NCBI RefSeq assembly: GCF_010731295.1
Contig: NZ_AP022579.1
Coordinates: 5,828,001 to 5,892,000, forward strand
DNA length: 64,000 nucleotides
DNA from: Mycolicibacterium boenickei
GTDB taxonomy: Bacteria > Actinomycetota > Actinomycetes > Mycobacteriales > Mycobacteriaceae
Reading direction: 5' to 3'
The notes under the pieces are model-generated. The model worked only from the letters and a program-made list of their open reading frames with translations. It searched no databases and was not told where the DNA came from. The position numbers and the translations under genes were made by a program. Each line of letters begins with the position of its first letter. Position 1 is the first letter of the stretch. This document shows, in pieces, positions 44,646 to 51,651 of this stretch.

Positions 44646-45307
44646 GGCTTGTCCGCCCGGATGACGACAAGCCACTCCTCGGCGCGACCGGGTAACAACC
44701 GTCCGCTCTCCCGCAACCAATGCGCCTGGCCGTGCAGCACCGGACCGAAGGGAATCAATTGCGTGGCATAGATTTCCGCATGCAGTCCGCTGGCACGCAG
44801 TGATCGAAGTGACCGTTCGGTGTCGGCGAATTCGGACTGCACCAGAAACAGGGAACCACCCTCGGCCAGCATGGCCGCAGCCGACCGGCACAGCGGGTCC
44901 AGTACCAGGCGGCCGTCGGGGCCGCCGTCCCACGAAGCCATGGGACCGGTCGGTGAGACCGTTCCCAAAGCAGTGCCCGGCCCGACCGGTACATAGGGCG
45001 GATTGCAGACGACGACGTCGAACGGTTCCTGCTCCAGCGCCTGACTCCAGGACCCGAGTACCGCCTCGACATCGACCTGCGCGGCCAGTGCGTTCGCCTG
45101 GGTACAGTGCACCGCGGCCGGCGAAATATCCAGCGCCGTAACCGCGCTGGCGCCCAGTTCGGCGGCCGCGATGGCCACCGCGCCGCTTCCCGAGCAGAGG
45201 TCCACCACACGTCGGCCCACCACCACGTCGCTGCGCTCCAGCGCATCGATGAGCAGCCACGTGTCGTGCTGCGGCCGGTAAACGCTCTCGGCGCCAACGG
45301 AAAGCAT
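44642..45307 (-). CDS. HemK-like SAM-dependent methyltransferase
   Basis: 221 residues. The SAM site is VVDLCSGSGAVAIAAAELGA, followed by VTALDISPAAVHCTQANA and the catalytic NPPYVP in FDVVVCNPPYVPVGPGTA. NPPY enzymes of this size methylate glutamine or adenine; the target is unknown. The frame is open to 45445, but I choose the ATG at 45307 (MLSVGAESVYRPQHDTWLL) because it is 9 bases after a SigF-type -10, the same spacing as at other genes here, and the fold is complete. It shares an operon with the CDGSH gene. Confidence 0.85.
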   Translation of the reverse strand: MLSVGAESVYRPQHDTWLLIDALERSDVVVGRRVVDLCSGSGAVAIAAAELGASAVTALDISPAAVHCTQANALAAQVDVEAVLGSWSQALEQEPFDVVVCNPPYVPVGPGTALGTVSPTGPMASWDGGPDGRLVLDPLCRSAAAMLAEGGSLFLVQSEFADTERSLRSLRASGLHAEIYATQLIPFGPVLHGQAHWLRESGRLLPGRAEEWLVVIRADKP

Positions 45308-45316
45308 TCTTATTCG

Positions 45317-45341
45317 GTACCCATCTGTGCCCTCGGCAAAC
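45317..45341 (-). promoter_or_regulatory. SigF-type promoter of the methyltransferase-CDGSH unit
   Basis: Minus strand: GTTT (45338-45341), 15 bases, GGGTAC (45317-45322). The ATG at 45307 follows after 9 bases. Confidence 0.78.
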
Positions 45342-45375
45342 GCGGAGTCCGGCAATGTCGGTTTCGTCACGTCAC

Positions 45376-45400
45376 GTTTAGTGCCGCGGCATCCGGGCAT
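45376..45400 (+). promoter_or_regulatory. SigF-type promoter of csbD
   Basis: GTTT (45376-45379), 15 bases, GGGCAT (45395-45400), 66 bases before the CsbD start. CsbD is a general-stress (SigB) protein in Bacillus, which agrees. Confidence 0.72.
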
Positions 45401-45466
45401 CCAGATGGGTGCGTGGAGAAAACCGCGTGGAAATGACCAATCCACTCCAGCAGCGGAAAGGTAAGC

Positions 45467-45709
45467 ATGACCGAGAAGAACTCAGGACCCGAAGAAGGCA
45501 TCAAGGGCGTCGTCGAGGACGTCAAGGGCAAGGCAAAGGAAGCTGTCGGCACCGTGACCGGCCGCGAGGATCTTGTTCGTGAGGGCAAAGCCCAGCAGGA
45601 CAAGGCCGATGCACAAAAGGACGCCGCCAAGAAGGAAGCCGAAGCAGAATCGGCCCGGGCGGGAGCAAAGGCCGCCGAACAACGAGAGCAGGCGAACCAG
45701 CGGCCCTAG
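45467..45709 (+). CDS. CsbD family stress protein
   Basis: 80 residues, highly charged and helical. GIKGVVEDVKGKAKEAVGTVTGREDLVREGKAQQ is the CsbD motif, and a Lys/Glu/Ala-rich tail follows. CsbD proteins are among the most strongly induced general-stress proteins of Bacillus; the molecular role is unknown. Start behind GGAAAGG. A SigF-type promoter lies 66 bases upstream and a perfect stem-loop 15 bases downstream. Confidence 0.9.
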   Translation: MTEKNSGPEEGIKGVVEDVKGKAKEAVGTVTGREDLVREGKAQQDKADAQKDAAKKEAEAESARAGAKAAEQREQANQRP

Positions 45710-45724
45710 GCCGACCTGATTGAA

Positions 45725-45758
45725 GAGATGGCCCAGCCACCATTGGCTGGGCCATCTC
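45725..45758. terminator. Two-way terminator between csbD and the UsfY-like gene
   Basis: Perfect 15-base arms (GAGATGGCCCAGCCA and its complement) with loop CCAT, lying between convergent stops. Confidence 0.9.
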
Positions 45759-45769
45759 GCCTTGTCAGG

Positions 45770-46078
45770 TCAACTGTTGGGCGCTTGCCTGATCACCTCG
45801 GGATGCTCTGCGTACCAACGTTCTTCGATCCGGCGCACGCGCAGGTGCGCGATGGCCAGCCACAACCCGCCGGCGAGCAGACCGACGGCGGCCAGGACCG
45901 CGAGCACCACCCCTACCCCGGTGTTGCCGGTCGCGAAGCCGACCAGACACGCCACGAACATCACCACGCCCAGGCCGACGAGGACCAGCGCGGGCATATT
46001 GCGGTTGTCCTTCATCGACTCGCCGGCGTGCGGCCGGGTGGTCCTGGTGTGGTCGACCGGGTCGTCGGGACCTTTCAT
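45770..46078 (-). CDS. UsfY-like membrane protein, copy 2
   Basis: 102 residues, closely similar to the copy at 33444 (DPVDHTRTTRPHAGESMKDN, then two transmembrane helices, then HLRVRRIEERWYAEHPEV). Same length and layout. It follows the flavodoxin-like gene by 12 bases on the same strand, so it is probably cotranscribed with it. The two copies show the sigF-associated gene was duplicated here and moved away from rsbW. Confidence 0.78.
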   Translation of the reverse strand: MKGPDDPVDHTRTTRPHAGESMKDNRNMPALVLVGLGVVMFVACLVGFATGNTGVGVVLAVLAAVGLLAGGLWLAIAHLRVRRIEERWYAEHPEVIRQAPNS

Positions 46079-46090
46079 GGTTCTCCCCTC

Positions 46091-46708
46091 TCACTCGTAA
46101 CGCGGGTACTCGCCCACCTTGAGCAGTCCCGCCAGATGTGCCGCATTACGCGCAGCCGCGGCGGTGGCGTCGGCGACTGGAGCCGGCACCTCATCGAGGT
46201 CCTGGTAATCGGTGCCGTGCATGGCTTCGCCGTTCCAGTACGTGCAGCCCTGGGCCGGGATGGTGTAGCCGATGTCGTTGAGTGCCTGGAAGATGTCGGC
46301 GACCGTCTTGTGCGCACCGTCCTCGTTGCCGACGACCGACACCAGGGCCACTTTGCCCGCCACCACGGGGCGGCCGGCGTCGTCGGTGTTGGACAGTTCG
46401 GCGTCGAGCCGTTCCAGGACGCGCTGGGTGATGCTCGACGGATGCCCGAGCCATACCGGTGTCGACAGCAGCAGGATGTCGGCCTCGAGGACCTTCTTGC
46501 GGATCTCCGGCCACTGGTCGTCGCCACCCATGTCGGCCTCTACCCCGGGTTCGATGACGAAATCCGCGCAGCGCAGCGACTCCGTTCCCACGCCGAGCAC
46601 TCCCAGATTCTCGAGGACCTGGCCGGCGATCAACTCGCTGCTGGACTCCGCCGGCCGGCGTTTGAGGCTGCAGACCAGCGCCAGCGCGGTCAGCGTCGGA
46701 GCCGTCAT
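46091..46708 (-). CDS. Flavodoxin-like NAD(P)H-dependent FMN reductase family protein
   Basis: 205 residues of the flavodoxin-like fold: TALALVCSLKRRPAESSSEL (FMN phosphate loop), ADILLLSTPVWLGHPSSITQRVLERLD (flavin ring loop) and GKVALVSVVGNEDGAHKTVADI. Probably a quinone or nitro reductase protecting against redox stress; the substrate is unknown. Start behind GGGAGA. A GGTTT-N16-GGGAAG sequence 39 bases upstream may be a weak SigF-type promoter. Followed closely by a UsfY-like gene. Confidence 0.86.
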   Translation of the reverse strand: MTAPTLTALALVCSLKRRPAESSSELIAGQVLENLGVLGVGTESLRCADFVIEPGVEADMGGDDQWPEIRKKVLEADILLLSTPVWLGHPSSITQRVLERLDAELSNTDDAGRPVVAGKVALVSVVGNEDGAHKTVADIFQALNDIGYTIPAQGCTYWNGEAMHGTDYQDLDEVPAPVADATAAAARNAAHLAGLLKVGEYPRYE

Positions 46709-46747
46709 GAGTCATCTCCCGGTTCGCTTCGGATCAGCGCCGGGAGT

Positions 46748-46774
46748 CTTCCCTGGACCTGGCCTGGCTAAACC
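46748..46774 (-). promoter_or_regulatory. Weak SigF-type promoter candidate before the flavodoxin-like gene
   Basis: Minus strand: GGTTT (46770-46774), 16 bases, GGGAAG (46748-46753). Two changes in the -10, so the support is modest. It overlaps the end of the ANTAR gene. Confidence 0.4.
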
Positions 46775-47454
46775 TCGGGGCGGACCCGCAGGTGGGCGGT
46801 GAGCAGGAGCCGGTCCAAGATCGCGCGGCTGGGCAGCGTCTCGCTGTAGTCCAGCGCGAGGAAATCTTCTGCCAGCTGCTCGGCGAGCAGTCGCAACTTG
46901 GTGTTGGTCTCTTGTGACCGCCACTTCAGCAACTCGAATGCCGCGTCCTCGTTGATCCGGTAGATCAGCATCAACATGCCCTTGGCCTGCTCGATGACAC
47001 CACGGGCCTCGGCGATCTCCGCCACCGCCTCGGTGACGGCCTCCTCGCGCGCCTGCGTGATGGACGGCGAGACGTCGACGTAGAAACCGTGCGTGCCGAC
47101 AACCGCGCCGGAGTCGTCGAAGAGCTGGTCCCCCACCACGACGACGTGATGGACGTCGCCGGCAGTGTCGATGATCCGGTGCCGGGTGCTGAACGCGCCC
47201 GAGGTGCGACGGATCTCGAGCAAGGTGGCAGCGACCTGCCCGTAGTCCTCCGGGTGCTTGTGGGACAGCACCAGCTCAGTAGTGGGGTTCGCGGTGCCGG
47301 GTTCGTACCCGTGCATCCGCTCCACCTGGGGGGACCATTCCCAACGCTCGTCGGCGAAGTAGAACCGGAACCAACCGACACGCTGCGGCTCGCCGCCGGC
47401 AAATGCATGCTCGATCGGCGACTCAGGGGTCCCCGTAGCGGGATCACTCGTCAC
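46768..47454 (-). CDS. PAS-ANTAR domain protein (RNA-binding antiterminator type)
   Basis: 228 residues. The PAS-type sensor is at the N-terminus (GWFRFYFADERWEWSPQVERMHGYEPG, then HRIIDTAGDVHHVVVVGD). The ANTAR domain is at the C-terminus (IAEARGVIEQAKGMLMLIYRINEDAAFELLKWRSQETNTKLRLLAEQL), which binds paired hairpins in nascent RNA to stop termination. The signal is unknown. No two-component partner is adjacent. Divergent from the Mrr-like nuclease gene, 72 bases apart. Confidence 0.9.
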   Translation of the reverse strand: MTSDPATGTPESPIEHAFAGGEPQRVGWFRFYFADERWEWSPQVERMHGYEPGTANPTTELVLSHKHPEDYGQVAATLLEIRRTSGAFSTRHRIIDTAGDVHHVVVVGDQLFDDSGAVVGTHGFYVDVSPSITQAREEAVTEAVAEIAEARGVIEQAKGMLMLIYRINEDAAFELLKWRSQETNTKLRLLAEQLAEDFLALDYSETLPSRAILDRLLLTAHLRVRPEV

Positions 47455-47526
47455 GGAATGAGATTAACCCGCCGAGACGACAGCCGTTCCGTCGATTTGT
47501 CACAGGCGCCCTCTACATTCGGCGCC

Positions 47527-48102
47527 GTGAGACGGCTTCGGATCAAGCTCTTCCTCGCCGCCGGTGCGGCAGGTGCGCTCGCCAGCCATCTGGCCGGTAT
47601 GGGCGCGGCCTGGAGCCTGGCGGTCGGCGCCGTGGTGCCGCTGGTCCTGGCCGCCACTCCGCGGTTCCTGGCGGGCGCGTTCCATGGGGCCAGCACTCCC
47701 GGCGTCCGCGAGCAGGCAGCTACGGAGATGACCGGACTGGAATTCGAGGACCACGTGGCTCACGTGGCCCGGTCCTGCGGGTTGCCGGTGATCATGACGC
47801 CGCTCACCGGGGACTGGGGCGTGGATCTGATCGTCGGTCACCGGCCGAACCGCATTGCCGTGCAATGCAAACGGCTGGCACGGCCGGTGGGTGCCGGCGC
47901 CGTGCAGGAGGTGGTGGCAGGCGCGCCGATGCAGGATTGCGCCAGGACCATGGTGGTGACGAACAACGAGTTCACCCCGGCGGCACGCAAACTCGCCGAA
48001 CTTCACGGTTGCGAATTGGTGGGTGGCTCCGACCTGCCCAGGCTCAGGTCGATCCTGCGACGCGCGGCGTCGTCCGAAGAACCGGCCGCCGACCAGCCCT
48101 AA
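47527..48102 (+). CDS. Membrane-anchored Mrr-like restriction-endonuclease-fold protein
   Basis: 191 residues. Two hydrophobic segments at the N-terminus (IKLFLAAGAAGALASHLAGM and SLAVGAVVPLVLAATPRF) tether it to the membrane. The Mrr_cat-type nuclease fold follows: MTGLEFEDHVAHVARSCGL, GDWGVDLIVGHRPNRIAVQC then K, giving the D...QXK active site, and ARTMVVTNNEFTPAARKLAE. It may cleave foreign or modified DNA at the membrane. GTG start. No methylase is near. Its end overlaps lat by 4 bases. Confidence 0.85.
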   Translation: MRRLRIKLFLAAGAAGALASHLAGMGAAWSLAVGAVVPLVLAATPRFLAGAFHGASTPGVREQAATEMTGLEFEDHVAHVARSCGLPVIMTPLTGDWGVDLIVGHRPNRIAVQCKRLARPVGAGAVQEVVAGAPMQDCARTMVVTNNEFTPAARKLAELHGCELVGGSDLPRLRSILRRAASSEEPAADQP

Positions 48103-49445
48103 CCTGTCAGCGGCGCTCGCAGCGCATCCCGCACCGCCGCCAGGCACTCGTCGATCTCCTTGCGGGTCACACCCAACGACGGCCGGAACCGCACGGAATC
48201 GGCCCCACTCGGCAGCATGATGACGTGGCGGTCCCACATGCGCCGCACCAGCTCGTCGCGCGCGAGTGCGGTGCGCAGGCTGAACGCACACATCAGGCCG
48301 CGGCCACGAGGATCGAGCACCGTTTCTGGGAAATCCTCTGCCAGCAGCCGTAACTGGCCGAGCAGGTAGTCACCCGTCATTTCGGCGTTGCGAAACAGCC
48401 CCTCGGACTCGACCACTTCGAGGATGCGTCGTGAGCGCACCATGTCGACCAGGTTGCCACCCCAGGTGGAGTTGATCCGAGAGCTCACCGTGAAGACGTT
48501 GTCGGCGATGTCGTCGACCTTGCGGCCCGCCATCACCCCACACACCTGCGTCTTCTTCCCGAAGGCGACCACATCCGGCGTCACCCCCAATTGCTGGTAG
48601 GCCCAGGCAGTTCCGGTGATCCCGCACCCGGTCTGCACCTCGTCGAAGATCAACAGCGCGTCGAACTCGTCGCACAACCGGCGCATCGCCGCGAAGAACT
48701 CGGGCCGCATGTGCCGGTCACCGCCCTCGCCTTGGATCGGTTCGGCGATGAAGCAGGCGATGTCGTGTGGGTTGGCTTCGAAGGCCGCTCTCGCCGCTCG
48801 CAGCGAATCAGCTTCGAGTGCAGCGATATCCGCGCCGGGGCGCAGGTACGGGGCGTCGATGCGGGGCCAGTCGAACTTCGGGAAGCGGGCCACCTTGACC
48901 GGATCGGTGTTGGTCAGCGACATGGTGTACCCGCTGCGACCGTGGAACGCCCCGCGCAGGTGTAACACCTTGGTACCCAGCGCCGGGTCGATCCCCCGGG
49001 CCTCGTTGTGCCGGCTCTTCCAGTCGAAGGCCACCTTGAGTGCGTTCTCGACCGCCAAAGCTCCCCCGTCGACAAAGAACAGGTGCGGCAGGTCCGGGTC
49101 ACCGAGCACCCGCCGGAACGTGTCGACGAACCGGGCCATCGGCACGCTGTAGATGTCGGAATTGCTCGGCTTGTTGATCGCCACCCGGGCGAGTTCGGAG
49201 CGGAAGGCCTCAGCTTCGGGAGAATCACCGGCCAGCGCCGGGTGGTTCATTCCGAGCGCGGATGAGGCGAAGAACGTGAACATGTCCAGGAAGCGTTCGC
49301 CGGTGCGCGCATCCACCAGGTACGAGCCCCGAGAGTGGTCCAGATCGAGGACGAAGTCGAAGCCGTCGGTCAGGATGCTGCCCGCCAGGACTGCGCGCAC
49401 CTGGTCGGGAGTGATGCGCGGCGTGTTCGTCAGCACTGCGGTCAT
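48099..49445 (-). CDS. lat: L-lysine 6-aminotransferase
   Basis: 448-residue PLP enzyme that moves the epsilon amino group of lysine to 2-oxoglutarate. Motifs are HSRGSYLVDARTGERFLDMF, HLRGAFHGRSGYTMSLTN, IAEPIQGEGGDRHMR, LLIFDEVQTGCGITG (PLP ring Asp) and VVAFGKKTQVCG (PLP lysine). It matches Rv3290c, strongly induced in dormancy in M. tuberculosis. The product is used by the Pcd dehydrogenase at 50005. Preceded by lrpA on the same strand with a perfect palindrome in the gap. Confidence 0.96.
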   Translation of the reverse strand: MTAVLTNTPRITPDQVRAVLAGSILTDGFDFVLDLDHSRGSYLVDARTGERFLDMFTFFASSALGMNHPALAGDSPEAEAFRSELARVAINKPSNSDIYSVPMARFVDTFRRVLGDPDLPHLFFVDGGALAVENALKVAFDWKSRHNEARGIDPALGTKVLHLRGAFHGRSGYTMSLTNTDPVKVARFPKFDWPRIDAPYLRPGADIAALEADSLRAARAAFEANPHDIACFIAEPIQGEGGDRHMRPEFFAAMRRLCDEFDALLIFDEVQTGCGITGTAWAYQQLGVTPDVVAFGKKTQVCGVMAGRKVDDIADNVFTVSSRINSTWGGNLVDMVRSRRILEVVESEGLFRNAEMTGDYLLGQLRLLAEDFPETVLDPRGRGLMCAFSLRTALARDELVRRMWDRHVIMLPSGADSVRFRPSLGVTRKEIDECLAAVRDALRAPLTG

Positions 49446-49488
49446 GACCCCATCCTAACGGAATCTTTACGGCTTCTGCCCGCTGCGA

Positions 49489-49503
49489 CCGTAACAGTTA
49501 CGG
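49489..49503. promoter_or_regulatory. Probable LrpA operator upstream of lat
   Basis: CCGTAACAGTTACGG is a perfect 15-base palindrome in the lat upstream region; it overlaps the lrpA stop. CTAACGG and TTTACGG between it and lat look like half sites, and CTGTAACT lies before lrpA. LrpA binding is inferred from position. Confidence 0.65.
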
Positions 49504-49962
49504 AATGTAATCTCTGCCGCTGTAAAATGTCTGCAAAATGATGGTGCTGCGCGTCCGGACGTTGGCGGCGGTCCTGATCCGCTGGAGCAGGTCCTCCAAC
49601 GCCCGGGCCGAGGCAACCCGGACCAGCAGGACGTAGCTCTCCTCGCCCGCCACCGAGTGGCACGATTCGATTTCGGGGATGCGCTGCAACCGCGCGGGTG
49701 CATCATCGGGTTGGGATGGATCGAGAGGAGTGATGGCGACGAACGCCGAGAGCATGTTGCCCAGCGCCTCGGGATTGAGCCGCGCGGCATATCCGGTCAC
49801 CACACCCCGCGACTCCAACCGGCGTACCCGCGCCTGCACCGCCGAGACCGACAATCCGGCCGCCGATGCCAGCTGCGCCAGCGTGGCCCTGCCGTCCGCG
49901 GCGAGGGCGCGGACCAGGATCCGGTCGGTGTCGTCCAGCACGTACTCGTCGGCTTCACCCAT
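49498..49962 (-). CDS. lrpA: Lrp/AsnC family regulator LrpA
   Basis: 154 residues. The HTH is DRILVRALAADGRATLAQLASAAGLSVSAVQARVRRLESRGVV, followed by the RAM domain (SAFVAITPLDPSQPDDAPARL, GEESYVLLVRVASARALEDLLQRIRTAANVRTRSTIIL). Matches Rv3291c, known to control lat and to respond to amino acids. ATG at 49962; the frame is open further but without the family's usual start. Divergent from pcd, 42 bases apart, so it may control both sides. Confidence 0.95.
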   Translation of the reverse strand: MGEADEYVLDDTDRILVRALAADGRATLAQLASAAGLSVSAVQARVRRLESRGVVTGYAARLNPEALGNMLSAFVAITPLDPSQPDDAPARLQRIPEIESCHSVAGEESYVLLVRVASARALEDLLQRIRTAANVRTRSTIILQTFYSGRDYIP

Positions 49963-50004
49963 GGCCCGCACTGTAACTCCTCGGCGACCACAGAAAGGCA
50001 CACG

Positions 50005-51555
50005 ATGACCACCACCGAACGCACCGATCTCCCCACCGCAGAGGAGCTGCGCCGGCGGGTGCGGCAAGCTCTGACCGCCGTCGGTGCGACAGCAGAACTG
50101 GGCGAGCCCAGCGCTCCGGGCCCTGGTCTGCACGCCAGCACACCGATCAGCGGCGACGTGTTGTTCACCCTGCCCGAAGACAGTTCAGAGCAGGTCGATG
50201 CCTCGATTGCCGCTGCCGCACAAGCCTTCTCGACGTGGCGCACCACCCCGGCGCCGGTGCGGGGCGCGCTGGTGGCACGCCTGGGCGAGTTGCTCGTCGA
50301 GCACAAGGCAGATCTGGCGACCCTGGTGACTGTGGAGGCGGGCAAGATCACTTCCGAGGCACTGGGCGAGGTGCAGGAGATGATCGACATCTGCCAGTTC
50401 GCCGTCGGGCTCTCGCGCCAGTTGTACGGCCGCACCATCGCTTCCGAGCGCCCTGGCCACCGGCTCATGGAGACCTGGCACCCGCTGGGCGTCGTCGGGG
50501 TCATCACCGCGTTCAACTTCCCGGTCGCGGTGTGGGCGTGGAACACCGCGGTCGCGCTGGTCTGCGGCGACACCGTGGTGTGGAAACCGTCGGAACTCAC
50601 CCCGCTCACCGCGATCGCCTGCCAGGCGCTGATCGAACGCGCCGCCTCCGACGTTGGAGTTGTCGGTACTGTCAGCCGGCTCATCCTGGGCGGACGCGAG
50701 TTGGGTGAGCGGTTGGTCGACGATCCACGGGTGGCGCTGGTCAGCGCGACCGGCTCGGTGCGGATGGGCCAGCAGGTCGGTCCTCGGGTGGCGGCGCGGT
50801 TCGGCAAGGTGCTGCTCGAACTCGGCGGCAACAACGCCGCGATCGTCACGCCTTCGGCCGACCTGGACCTCGCGGTGCGTGCCATCGTGTTCTCCGCGGC
50901 GGGCACCGCGGGCCAACGGTGCACCACGCTGCGCCGGCTGATCGTGCACACTTCCATCGCCGACGACATGGTGTCGCGGATCGTCGCGGCCTATCAGAGC
51001 CTGCCGATCGGTGATCCGAGCGTGGACGGGACCCTGGTCGGGCCGCTCATTCACACTCGCGCCTACCGCGACATGGTGGGGGCGCTGGAGCAGGCCCGCG
51101 CCGACGGCGGCGAGGTGTTCGGCGGCGAACGGCACGACCTCGGTGACGAGGGTGCGTTCTATGTCGCCCCCGCCGTGGTGCGGATGCCGGGACAGACCGC
51201 GGTCGTACACACCGAGACCTTCGCCCCGATCCTCTATGTGCTGACCTACGACGATATCGACGACGCGATCGCCCTGAACAACGCAGTACCGCAGGGCCTT
51301 TCGTCGGCAATTTTCACCACCGACGTGCGGGAGGCTGAGCGGTTCATGGCCGCCGACGGTTCTGACTGCGGTATCGCCAACGTCAACATCGGAACCTCCG
51401 GTGCCGAGATCGGCGGCGCGTTCGGCGGCGAGAAGCACACCGGTGGAGGCCGCGAATCCGGGTCGGACGCATGGAAGGCGTACATGCGTCGCGCGACCAA
51501 CACGGTCAACTACTCCTCGGAGCTACCGCTGGCCCAGGGCGTGCACTTCGGGTAG
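50005..51555 (+). CDS. pcd: Piperideine-6-carboxylate (aminoadipate semialdehyde) dehydrogenase
   Basis: 516-residue aldehyde dehydrogenase of the antiquitin type that oxidises the Lat product to 2-aminoadipate. NAD and active-site motifs are VITAFNFPVAVWAWN, VVWKPSELTPLTA, VLLELGGNNAAIV (catalytic Glu) and GTAGQRCTTLRRL (catalytic Cys). The end, GAFGGEKHTGGGRESGSDAWKAYMRRATNTVN, is typical. Start at ATG 50005. It completes the lysine pathway with lat and lrpA; equivalent to Rv3293. Confidence 0.94.
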   Translation: MTTTERTDLPTAEELRRRVRQALTAVGATAELGEPSAPGPGLHASTPISGDVLFTLPEDSSEQVDASIAAAAQAFSTWRTTPAPVRGALVARLGELLVEHKADLATLVTVEAGKITSEALGEVQEMIDICQFAVGLSRQLYGRTIASERPGHRLMETWHPLGVVGVITAFNFPVAVWAWNTAVALVCGDTVVWKPSELTPLTAIACQALIERAASDVGVVGTVSRLILGGRELGERLVDDPRVALVSATGSVRMGQQVGPRVAARFGKVLLELGGNNAAIVTPSADLDLAVRAIVFSAAGTAGQRCTTLRRLIVHTSIADDMVSRIVAAYQSLPIGDPSVDGTLVGPLIHTRAYRDMVGALEQARADGGEVFGGERHDLGDEGAFYVAPAVVRMPGQTAVVHTETFAPILYVLTYDDIDDAIALNNAVPQGLSSAIFTTDVREAERFMAADGSDCGIANVNIGTSGAEIGGAFGGEKHTGGGRESGSDAWKAYMRRATNTVNYSSELPLAQGVHFG

Positions 51556-51567
51556 CCATGTGGGGCA

Positions 51568-51627
51568 GTCGAGCGTGCACAGAGCTCACGCTTTCGGCGT
51601 TCTGCGCGATCTCTGTGCACGCTCGAC
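51568..51627. repeat. Intergenic palindromic repeat, same build as the one in fadD17-like
   Basis: Perfect 17-base arms (GTCGAGCGTGCACAGAG, 51568-51584, and its complement, 51611-51627) around 26 bases. CTTTCGGCG inside the centre can also pair with CGCCGAAAG just to the right, giving an alternative fold. It may end pcd transcription. It shares TGTGCACG with the arms of the element at 16626-16680. Confidence 0.85.
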
Positions 51628-51651
51628 GCCGAAAGTCTGTAAGCAGGAGGC

